Assembly: GCA_017408405.1 (NCBI GenBank) | Contig: JAFQUP010000148.1 | Coordinates: 1-33,599 of the forward strand | DNA from: Thermoguttaceae bacterium | GTDB lineage: Bacteria > Planctomycetota > Planctomycetia > Pirellulales > Thermoguttaceae | Direction of reading: 5' to 3' | DNA length: 33,599 bases | In this document: one piece after another, positions 18,513 through 24,834 of the stretch | Numbering within the stretch: position 1 is the first letter of the stretch | Layout: each line of letters starts with the position of its first letter | Notes under the pieces: generated by a model | What the model saw: only the letters and a program-made list of their open reading frames with translations | The model's database searches: none | What the model was told of the DNA's origin: nothing | Translations under genes and position numbers: made by a program

Positions 18513-18647
18513 ATTATGTCGAAAGGGAGCTTCCTGAAAGAAACCCCCATTTAACTTGAACTAACTCATTCCAATGATTTGGGATTCAAATCTCTGATTC
18601 AGCGAAAAGGCTGTTTCATGAACTGGAGAATATGAAGGAATTTGAAT

Positions 18648-20465
18648 ATGAGCGTTTTTAAAAGCCGTTCTTTCTGTTACGCGAAGGATCCGGAAAATCC
18701 AGACCAGAATCAGGACGCTTTCCAGATCAGCGAAACGCGCGGTATGGCCGTTGTCGCGGATGGAGTTTCTTCCGCGATTTTTTCCGCCGCCTGGGCCAAT
18801 CTTTTGACTCAAAGCATCATTGAGGAGCAGCCCGACCCGGAGAATCAGGCGGATTTCGCGCGGTGGCTTGCCCGGATGAGGCAGAAATGGGAGCAGAGTA
18901 TCGACACGACGAATCTGGCGTGGTTTCAGCGTCCCAAAATGGCTGCCGGAGCTTTCTCGACGCTCCTTTGGGTAACTGTCCGCGAGATCGTTCCGCCAAC
19001 GCAGGGTTCTCCCCAATGGGAACAACTCAAAATGCCTGACGAAAATAAACGCTGCTTTCACGTTAGTGGATTCTGCATTGGGGACAGCTGCCTTTTCCAC
19101 GTCCGACCGGGAAGAAACGATTCTGACCTTTTCCCAAAAACGGATCTTTACCGCGCGATCCCGCTTAAGGATCCCAAAGACTTTGAAAACTCTCCCGTCG
19201 TCATTGGAAGCAAAGACCTTGGCCATGACGAGAGGATGAAGTTTAGAAAAATCAGCTTCCTCGCCCAGGAAGGCGACCTGGTCATTCTCGCCACGGATGC
19301 CGTTTCGCAGTGGCTGCTGAAGAGTTACGTGGAACAGGCTTTCCCAAGATGGGACGTTTTTTGGGAATTAAACCAAAAAATCTGGGAAAAAGAATTGGAC
19401 TCCATGAGAGCTGCCGGGGAAATCCGCTACGACGATTCGACTCTCGTGCTCCTTCAGTTGGGAAGTTCGGAAGAGTTTCTGACCGTTTTGCCGGAATATT
19501 CTGAAACTCTGACAGAAGAGCTGGCGACGGACGGCCAGACGACAGTTGAGCGGGATGAAGCCAATGATTTGGATTTGGGATTGGAATCTGAACTCGAAAT
19601 GGTTTCGCCACAAGTCACTCAAAATCCTGACGAAAACAGTGCTCCGGAAACTTTCGCGCCTGAAGAAGAGCGTGAGCTGCCGACGGAGGCCGAGGAATTT
19701 TACTCTGCTGATGAGAATCCGGCTGATTTAAATGAATTTGAAGATTCGGTTTTTCCGCGGGAAGTCACCGCTGATGAAATGCCCGAAACTTCTGGAGAAT
19801 TGGAAAATGAGGAGTTGGAAAAGGATGATTCGGTCAGAAGTTCATCTTCTGTTTCGGCGATGCCTTCTCCAGTTTCAGAGGCAAACGTTCCAACGTCCGG
19901 TTTTCAGTACCGACTGGCCTCCTCTTCCTCACCGCGAAAATTTCTCCAGAGCGGCGGGACGCGCCGCGCGGGGGCTGAAGCGGGTACTGCGTCGGACGTA
20001 AATCGTTCATCCGTTTCCCCGGCTTCTTCACCTTCCCCGGTCTCTTCCGCTTCGCGGACAGCTCATTCCATTCCGCGTGTTCAGGAGGTCCAGCTGACGC
20101 AAGACGCGGAACGTGATCTTTCCAATTCCGCCGCGAAATTATCGGAAAACTGGCAGCAGATTCGCGAAAGTACCGTGCAGATCGCCGGGATTCTTGGGGA
20201 ACATCTCAGTGAAAAGATGAGTCAGCTCGGTTCAGAAGTGAATCGGGTTGGAAGTCACTTGAACGATGGCGTCACGCAGTTGGGGCAAAACGCTCGGCCT
20301 AAAATTCAGGGAGTCGCGCAAAAACTTTCCGGCTGGTTTAAGCGCAAAGGGAAATCTGAAACGGACTCTTTGGAAGAGGCGCAGGAGAATGAGGCTGAGG
20401 CAAAGCCGGTTCGAGTCATTGACCCTAATCGCCGCCGCTTCTATAATCCGCCGCCAAGAGAGTAA
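18648..20465 (+). CDS. PP2C-family serine/threonine phosphatase with acidic linker and amphipathic tail
   Basis: 605 residues from the ATG at 18648, with AAGGA at 18635-18639 as ribosome site; a TTG two codons earlier lacks support. Residues ~1-275 are a PP2C domain with all metal motifs visible: DQNQDAF (D20, D23), VADGVS (D38, G39), a GDS motif in the centre, ATDAVS and YDDSTLV. It should be an active Mn/Mg-dependent phosphatase. Residues ~290-480 are acidic and Ser/Pro-rich, probably disordered. The last ~110 residues hold amphipathic helices (from DLSNSAAKLSENWQQIRES through KLSGWFKRKGK) ending in a basic cluster, which could be a membrane- or partner-binding tail. It is the last gene of the operon and is expected to oppose the kinase at 6307-8628. 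Confidence 0.9.
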   Translation: MSVFKSRSFCYAKDPENPDQNQDAFQISETRGMAVVADGVSSAIFSAAWANLLTQSIIEEQPDPENQADFARWLARMRQKWEQSIDTTNLAWFQRPKMAAGAFSTLLWVTVREIVPPTQGSPQWEQLKMPDENKRCFHVSGFCIGDSCLFHVRPGRNDSDLFPKTDLYRAIPLKDPKDFENSPVVIGSKDLGHDERMKFRKISFLAQEGDLVILATDAVSQWLLKSYVEQAFPRWDVFWELNQKIWEKELDSMRAAGEIRYDDSTLVLLQLGSSEEFLTVLPEYSETLTEELATDGQTTVERDEANDLDLGLESELEMVSPQVTQNPDENSAPETFAPEEERELPTEAEEFYSADENPADLNEFEDSVFPREVTADEMPETSGELENEELEKDDSVRSSSSVSAMPSPVSEANVPTSGFQYRLASSSSPRKFLQSGGTRRAGAEAGTASDVNRSSVSPASSPSPVSSASRTAHSIPRVQEVQLTQDAERDLSNSAAKLSENWQQIRESTVQIAGILGEHLSEKMSQLGSEVNRVGSHLNDGVTQLGQNARPKIQGVAQKLSGWFKRKGKSETDSLEEAQENEAEAKPVRVIDPNRRRFYNPPPRE

Positions 20466-20503
20466 TTTTATCGGAAATTCACGAAATTTTCGAGGAGGGG
20501 GGA

Positions 20504-20532
20504 TTGACAAAACGCCCTTTCTAGGATATGAA
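20504..20532 (+). promoter_or_regulatory. Promoter of the acidic-protein gene
   Basis: TTGACA at 20504-20509, a 17-nt spacer and TATGAA at 20527-20532 (perfect -35, 4/6 -10). The predicted start near 20540 leaves a ~60-nt leader. This suggests the acidic protein can be made independently of the GTPase operon. Confidence 0.6.
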
Positions 20533-20599
20533 TAGTAATTGCCCGTTTTTCAATATTTCCTTCATGTTTATGGAAAATTAATCGCGTAAGGGAAACCAT

Positions 20600-21262
20600 A
20601 TGATCATTTTGCCAAATTCACCTGAAATGCCTCTTTTCACTGTGGAACATACTCCGGTCACGGCATTGCCAGGAATCAATGAATCTCCTCTTAACGTCAC
20701 CGAAGCCGAGTTCTCGGATTTTAACGCGGACATTCGTGAAATCGTCATTTCCACTTCTGAATTTTTCCAGTTTCCGGAACTGAGGCCCAGGTCTTCCGAA
20801 GGATGTTTCGCGCCTGTTTTTGGTGACGGATTTTCGCTGAATGATCTTCCTCCGGCCGTCATTACCAATTCGTATGATGACGACGATGACGATGACGACA
20901 TGGACGATGTTCCTGACGAAGAAGATGATGATATTTACGAAGAAGTCGAGCAGTTTGAGGATTTCGACGACGAATTTGACGAAGATTTTGAGGATGAGTT
21001 TGACGAGGACTACGAAGATCTTGCCCGAATCGATGATGAAGAGGTTGAAGGCGAGGATGATGACGTCAGCGGCATCTCTCCGCGATATGAAGAAGAATTT
21101 GGCGATGTTGACATACGGACGAAATTCATCCCGGACGGCGCGGAAATGGGACTCAACGAAGAAGTTCTCATGAGTGAGGACGATCTTGAGGAAAGCGACA
21201 CGTCGGACTTTGATGATTTTGAAGATGACGACGCTGAGGAATTCAACGAATACGATAATTAA
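20600..21262 (+). CDS. Poly-Asp/Glu acidic protein
   Basis: 220 residues. The first ~90 residues are ordinary in composition (MIILPNSPEMPLFTVEHTP..., with a PPAVITNSY end). From residue ~92 the protein becomes extremely acidic, starting with a run of eight Asp and continuing with DEE, FDEDFEDEF and similar repeats to the C-terminus. There is no signal peptide or membrane span, and no enzyme family recognised. Such proteins may bind basic partners or metal ions or be disordered chaperone-like factors; none of this is shown here. The ribosome site AAGGGA (20588-20593) lies 6 nt before the ATG. Its own promoter and the 134-nt gap suggest it may not belong to the preceding system. Confidence 0.75.
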   Translation: MIILPNSPEMPLFTVEHTPVTALPGINESPLNVTEAEFSDFNADIREIVISTSEFFQFPELRPRSSEGCFAPVFGDGFSLNDLPPAVITNSYDDDDDDDDMDDVPDEEDDDIYEEVEQFEDFDDEFDEDFEDEFDEDYEDLARIDDEEVEGEDDDVSGISPRYEEEFGDVDIRTKFIPDGAEMGLNEEVLMSEDDLEESDTSDFDDFEDDDAEEFNEYDN

Positions 21263-21272
21263 ATCGCGTAAG

Positions 21273-21313
21273 ATCCGCTTCGCGGAATGACTTTCGCGCG
21301 TCGCGAAGCGGAT
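21273..21313 (+). terminator. 12-bp inverted repeat between acidic-protein gene and punA
   Basis: ATCCGCTTCGCG (21273-21284) pairs perfectly with CGCGAAGCGGAT (21302-21313) across a 17-nt loop. No T-run follows, so a standard intrinsic terminator is not proven. It could be a Rho-dependent or transcript-stabilising stem, or a leader hairpin: the punA ribosome site AAGGGA starts only 8 nt later. Confidence 0.45.
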
Positions 21314-21332
21314 TAAGAGAAAGGGATTAAAT

Positions 21333-22163
21333 ATGCTTAAAATTCGTCAGCAGGTAGAGGAGACCGTCTCGGTAATCCGTAAATCGTGGAGCGGTACGCC
21401 AAAAGTCGGGATTATTCTCGGAACCGGTTTGGGGGGCGTTGCCCGAAATATTACGGACGCGGTCACTTTTGACTATTCCGAACTTCCCAATTTCGCGGCT
21501 TCGACGGCCATGACCCATGCGGGAAAACTCGTTTGCGGAAAGTTTAACGGCATGGACGTTGTCGCGATGGAAGGACGTATCCACGCCTACGAAGGTTATT
21601 CCTGGCAGCAGATTACTTTTCCGGTACGGGTAATGAAGGCTTTGGGCGCGGAGCTGCTCATTGTCTCCAACGCGTGCGGCGGGATGAATCCGCAGTATCG
21701 TCAGGGGGACATCATGGTCATTGAGGATCACATTAATCTGATGGGCGGCAACCCGCTCGTCGGAGTCAATGATGAGACTTTGGGAGAGCGTTTTCCCGAT
21801 ATGTGCGAGCCGTACACGAAGCAGCTGGTTGACGCGGCATTAGCCATTGGCCGAAAAAATGGATACGCGATTCATTCCGGCGTTTACGTCGGCGTGCTTG
21901 GCCCGAATCTTGAAACGCGCGCGGAATACCGTTTTCTGCGCGGGATTGGGGCGGACGCGGTTGGAATGTCCACCATTCCGGAGGTAATTACGGCGGTCCA
22001 CGCCCAAATGCGTGTTTTAGGCCTTTCGATTATTACCGATATGTGCCTTCCGGACGCGTTAAAACCGGCGGATGTCACGGAAATCATCGCAACCGCGAAT
22101 GAGGCGGAACCGAAACTCAGTCAAATCGTTCTGGAAATTCTGGAACAGGAATCGGCTAAATAG
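21333..22163 (+). CDS. punA: Purine nucleoside phosphorylase (trimeric PNP/MTAP family)
   Basis: 276 residues, normal length for the trimeric PNP family, which splits purine nucleosides with phosphate into base and ribose-1-phosphate in purine salvage. Visible motifs: phosphate-site loop ILGTGLGG (28-35), EGRIHAYEG (80-88), SNACGGMN (112-119), GPNLETRAEYR with E194, and VGMSTIPEV with M212. At the base-recognition position, where Asn is usual in 6-oxopurine-specific PNPs, this protein has Asp (D236 in IITDM), as in methylthioadenosine phosphorylases, so specificity for inosine/guanosine should not be assumed. The ribosome site AAGGGA is 6 nt before the ATG. A strong intrinsic terminator follows, so it ends its transcription unit. 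Confidence 0.93.
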   Translation: MLKIRQQVEETVSVIRKSWSGTPKVGIILGTGLGGVARNITDAVTFDYSELPNFAASTAMTHAGKLVCGKFNGMDVVAMEGRIHAYEGYSWQQITFPVRVMKALGAELLIVSNACGGMNPQYRQGDIMVIEDHINLMGGNPLVGVNDETLGERFPDMCEPYTKQLVDAALAIGRKNGYAIHSGVYVGVLGPNLETRAEYRFLRGIGADAVGMSTIPEVITAVHAQMRVLGLSIITDMCLPDALKPADVTEIIATANEAEPKLSQIVLEILEQESAK

Positions 22164-22188
22164 TCAGCGACGCGCCGGTAAATGAACG

Positions 22189-22226
22189 ACGGTCCATCCA
22201 GGAATAAACTGAATGGACCGTTTTTT
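22189..22226 (+). terminator. Intrinsic terminator after punA
   Basis: ACGGTCCAT (22189-22197) pairs with ATGGACCGT (22213-22221), with a further CAG/CTG pairing inside the loop, followed directly by TTTTTT (22221-22226). Confidence 0.88.
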
Positions 22227-22284
22227 AATGATTTCCGACGTGAAAAGGTTTTTGGAAAAGAGCGTATTTTAGATTTTCTAAAAA

Positions 22285-22512
22285 TCAGTCTTCCATTTTC
22301 GGTTTGTCGGAGCGTTTGGTCGGGAGGCTGATGACGGCCAGACCGAGAAAAACCGCCAAAACGAACATAATGTAGGGAAAAACCCACGGGGAAGCCTTCG
22401 CTTCACTCGATTTTTCATTAACCTCCTGCGCGATAAGCATTAATGGCGAGCTGGCGCAAAAAATGGCGGCACTTCCCAAAACGCTTTTCAAAAAATCAAG
22501 CGAGGATTTCAT
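22285..22512 (-). CDS. Small membrane protein downstream of greA
   Basis: 75 residues from the second of two adjacent ATGs; AAAGGAGT (22518-22525 on the plus strand) lies 5 nt from it but only 2 nt from the first at 22515. The N-terminal hydrophobic stretch (SVLGSAAIFCASSPLMLIAQE) looks like a signal peptide or first span, and a second span follows (VFPYIMFVLAVFLGLAVISL), ending in a short charged tail. It has no recognised family. Its ribosome site overlaps the end of greA, so the two are co-transcribed. Confidence 0.7.
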   Translation of the reverse strand: MKSSLDFLKSVLGSAAIFCASSPLMLIAQEVNEKSSEAKASPWVFPYIMFVLAVFLGLAVISLPTKRSDKPKMED

Positions 22513-22524
22513 CATTCACTCCTT

Positions 22525-23007
22525 TCATTCTTCACGAGTGATCTCGAGGACTCGAAATCGGATCGTTCCCATTGGAACTTCGATTTCCACTTCATCCCCT
22601 TCTTTTTTTCCAAGAATTCCCTGGGCCAGAGGGCTGCTGACGAGAATCTTTCCCTGCGAAGAATCTTCCTCACCAGCTCCGACCAGCGTGTACGTCTCTT
22701 CTTCGTCAAAATCCAAGTCCAACAGGCGTACCGTAGATCCGAAACAAACTTCATCATTTGGCATCGTGGAGGCATCCACGATGGTCGCCATGCTCAATTT
22801 ATACTTCAGTTCATTGATTTTTGCCTGAAGCAGCCCCTGAGACTCACGCGCACCGTGATATTCCGCGTTTTCGCTCAGGTCGCCTTCCGCTCGCGCCGTT
22901 GCGATACGTTCAAGAATAATCGGCATTTCGACATATTCCATCTGTTCAACTTCCGCTCGCAGTTTGTCATAGCCTTTTTGCGTCATATAGATGTTATCTG
23001 ATGACAT
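22525..23007 (-). CDS. greA: Transcription elongation factor GreA
   Basis: 160 residues, full length. The N-terminal coiled coil carries the catalytic tip GDLSENAEYHGARE with acidic D43 and E46, the pair that coordinates Mg in the RNA polymerase secondary channel to stimulate transcript cleavage and rescue backtracked complexes. The C-terminal FKBP-like domain is present (SSPLAQGILGKKEGDEVEI). The ribosome site GGAG lies about 6 nt before the ATG at 23007. Upstream is an unusually long, hairpin-rich leader region. Confidence 0.96.
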   Translation of the reverse strand: MSSDNIYMTQKGYDKLRAEVEQMEYVEMPIILERIATARAEGDLSENAEYHGARESQGLLQAKINELKYKLSMATIVDASTMPNDEVCFGSTVRLLDLDFDEEETYTLVGAGEEDSSQGKILVSSPLAQGILGKKEGDEVEIEVPMGTIRFRVLEITREE

Positions 23008-23087
23008 GATTTCTCCATTTCCAAAAAAACAAAAAATGTTTCGTACCGCCCCCAGGAATTAACTATTCAAAAGAACGTGAACGCGAA

Positions 23088-23215
23088 AAAACAAATCGCT
23101 CGCGCGGAACACGCGACATCCAAGGTTTTTTAGCTTTTAAACCACCCGGAATTTCGTGCTTCACCCTCCGATGAATGGGAATTGGTCAGCGACTCAAACC
23201 AAGTGCCTCCCTAAA
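23088..23215 (-). ncRNA. Candidate structured leader / small RNA upstream of greA
   Basis: Read on the minus strand from about 23215, the sequence begins with a nested hairpin (GGGA...TCCC outside, TTGGT...ACCAA inside), has a middle stem GGTTT/AAACC, and ends with a stem TCGCG/CGCGA (23102-23118) followed 8 nt later by TTTTTT (plus-strand A-run 23088-23093). The extent (~130 nt) fits a small RNA ending about 80 nt before the greA start. In E. coli the greA leader yields terminated small RNAs (GraL); this could be a functional parallel without sequence similarity. The promoter is not convincing and the ends are approximate. Confidence 0.35.
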
Positions 23216-23446
23216 TAAAAAATTTTGCTCAAATTTCATAAAATGAGTTTATTTTTTTACTCATGGGTTTTTACGCATGCAAAATACGGAAGAGGCAAAT
23301 TGTTTCCATTGACCGACTGAATCACTTGACTTAATTTAAAAGTGAAACCCGCATTGAATCAGGCCAAGGCCAATCTCCAGTGCGGTTTCCGCATCTTCAA
23401 AGGTGAAATTCAGGGGAATGTTTTGAATCAGTGAAACGATACAAAC

Positions 23447-23480
23447 AAAAAAGCAAGACAACCTTTCGCGAAAAAGGTTG
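23447..23480 (-). terminator. Minus-strand intrinsic terminator, probably for ferritin
   Basis: CAACCTTT (23459-23466) pairs with AAAGGTTG (23473-23480) in a perfect 8-bp stem. On the minus strand it is followed after 6 nt by TTTTTT (plus-strand A-run 23447-23452). The nearest minus-strand gene upstream is ferritin, ending at 23776, implying a ~300-nt 3' untranslated region. Confidence 0.6.
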
Positions 23481-23775
23481 CCTCTTAATTAACTATATCA
23501 TGCCATATTTTTTCGATTTAGTCAAGGGCTTTCAGCGTTTTTACGGCAAAATTTTCCAAAATATTGGAGTTTTTTTGGTAATTTGTTTCGTTTGGGGAGC
23601 TTTTGTCTGGAATCCCATGAAAAAACGAAAGCGTTTTGAAAATTCACGCGCTTCCGAGAACTTTGAGTCTTTGGAAAATTCAAGCCTTTGGAAACGCGTT
23701 CAGTCCGGCAACGTGCCAGAAATCAAAAAATCAGTTTTGGAATTTCGTTTTTTGAAATTTCCCTGAAAAGGCATT

Positions 23776-24285
23776 TTAAAGAACGAGTGACGGCGCGGCA
23801 TACGCGCGGGCGAGCATTTCACTGTTCAGCATATAGAGTCCTTTCGCGTCGGTTCCGAAAAGCTCCATTTTCGTAATCATGTCGGACGCGGTTTTTTCTT
23901 CCTCACCCTGTTCCTTGACAAACCAGTCGAGGAGCTGCATCGTGCGGAAGTCGTTATCCTTGAAAGCCTCGGCATAGATGGCGTTAATCAGAGCCGTGAC
24001 CTTTTTCTCGTGTTCAAGGCCCGCTTTCAACGGCGACATGCTGTCCGTCAACTCGCATTCCGGTTTGGGAATCGCCTCAAACGTGACTTTTTCATCATTA
24101 TTCTGGAGATACTGATAGAAAAGCATGGCGTGGTCACGTTCTTCCATCGCCTGAATCCGATACCAGTTTTCGTATCCGTCCAGACCGATCGACGCGTAGT
24201 AATTGGCGAATTCAAGGTAAAGATAAGCGGAATAAAATTCGTGATTGATCTGCTCGTTGATGAGTTTGGCAACAGTACGGTTCAT
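23776..24285 (-). CDS. ftnA: Ferritin (iron storage)
   Basis: 169 residues. The start at 24285 is fixed by GGGAGG 5 nt upstream and by the family start (NRTVAKLINEQINHEFYSAYLYLE); the frame is open for about 90 further codons upstream, but those are leader. It is a ferritin four-helix bundle with the ferroxidase ligands in place: E16 in NHEFYSAY, E49 and H52 in MEERDHAM, a Glu in GLEHEKKV, and the Gln and Glu of VKEQGEEE. No haem-binding bacterioferritin signature is seen, so it is the non-haem FtnA type. It stores iron as ferric mineral in a 24-mer in the cytoplasm. A promoter lies about 365 nt upstream on the minus strand. Confidence 0.95.
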   Translation of the reverse strand: MNRTVAKLINEQINHEFYSAYLYLEFANYYASIGLDGYENWYRIQAMEERDHAMLFYQYLQNNDEKVTFEAIPKPECELTDSMSPLKAGLEHEKKVTALINAIYAEAFKDNDFRTMQLLDWFVKEQGEEEKTASDMITKMELFGTDAKGLYMLNSEMLARAYAAPSLVL

Positions 24286-24649
24286 AAATCCTCCCAATTG
24301 GAAATGAGTTTGAAACGATTTTAAATGAATTGAAAAAATTGGAAAAAGAGGAAGGTGAATTCGTGAAATTAAAAGGTGTTCCCCGACCGCTTCCGGCGAG
24401 AAAAACGGGACGTTTTGAATTTCGCGAAGACGGGGAGTTTCGCGCGTTTGAAAGTTCGCGGCATTCCGCTCCCCGCGTTCCGAAAACCGAATGATCCGTT
24501 TTTCTGGGATCGAAAATTTCGTGAGGCACCTGAATCTGGCCGCTTTCACGTTTCCCAATCCGTTTCGCGCGCGAACGAACTTTTGAACCTCACGCTCCGC
24601 CGAGGCTTTCGGAAAGCGGATAATCCGCGCGCGAACGAAACTTTCTTTA

Positions 24650-24677
24650 AGTATAGCATGAAAATCTCAAAAGGCAA
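24650..24677 (-). promoter_or_regulatory. Extended -10 promoter facing ferritin
   Basis: On the minus strand TTGCCT (24677-24672), a 16-nt spacer and TGC-TATACT (-10 at 24655-24650). The -10 is 5/6 with the TGn extension. The predicted start is near 24642. Confidence 0.6.
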
Positions 24678-24761
24678 GGCGATTTCTCCCTATTATTTGG
24701 AAATTACGGGAAAATTTTAGAGAAAATTTCAGAGATTTGTCCAGTTTGGGGCGGGGGGCAC

Positions 24762-24790
24762 TGGAAATTTTTCCAAAAATCGGATATACT
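24762..24790 (+). promoter_or_regulatory. Probable comM promoter
   Basis: TGGAAA (24762-24767, 4/6), a 17-nt spacer and TATACT (24785-24790, 5/6), with a predicted start near 24797 and a ~38-nt leader. Confidence 0.5.
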
Positions 24791-24834
24791 GCGTAAAAAT
24801 GATTTCATCTCCGTTTGACTGTTGAAAATTAAAA

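Larger units (their letters stand above)
23008..23775. other. 768-nt intergenic region between greA and ferritin, rich in hairpins
   Basis: No convincing protein gene. From left to right: a terminator-like stem on the minus strand (23088-23118); a nested stem, GGGA/TCCC closing TTGGT/ACCAA (23177-23211); an AT-rich inverted repeat ATGAGT/ACTCAT (about 23243-23264); a long imperfect stem AAACCCGCATTG/CAGTGCGGTTT (23345-23388); and a minus-strand terminator (23447-23480). The rest to 23775 is A/T-rich. A plus-strand frame (23431-23766) looks non-coding. The hairpins suggest a structured greA leader or small RNA and a long 3' end for ferritin. I do not recognise any named RNA family. Confidence 0.5.
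24286..24834. other. 549-nt intergenic region: structured ferritin leader and comM promoter
   Basis: It holds a minus-strand promoter (24650-24677), a 14-nt direct repeat CGCGCGCGAACGAA (24566-24579 and 24626-24639), two tight hairpins just inside the predicted minus-strand transcript (GCTTT-CGG-AAAGC at 24605-24617 and GCGGA-TAA-TCCGC at 24616-24628), and a plus-strand promoter for comM near its right end. Plus- and minus-strand frames through it have no family-like sequence. A leader of this length ahead of an iron-storage gene suggests post-transcriptional control, which is inference. Confidence 0.5.

Noticed and set aside
3709..20465. Prophage, IS or CRISPR-linked origin for the GTPase operon
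   Set aside because: No integrase, transposase, terminal repeat, att-like duplication or spacer array is visible on either side, and base composition matches the neighbours.
23160..23220. Known RNA families (tmRNA, SRP RNA, 6S, common riboswitches) near greA
   Set aside because: No conserved core sequence of these families could be recognised; only generic hairpins are present.
23431..23766. Plus-strand frame of 111 codons between greA and ferritin
   Set aside because: No ribosome site, no family-like sequence, and it runs through the terminator hairpin at 23447-23480; one hydrophobic stretch arises from A/T-rich DNA.
24286..24558. N-terminal extension of ferritin by ~90 residues
   Set aside because: The frame is open by chance; GGGAGG 5 nt before the ATG at 24285 and the normal ferritin length fix the start there.
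24376..24720. Plus-strand frame of 114 codons before comM
   Set aside because: It crosses the minus-strand ferritin promoter, hairpins and direct repeats, has no ribosome site, and its Arg/Phe-rich content looks like chance.
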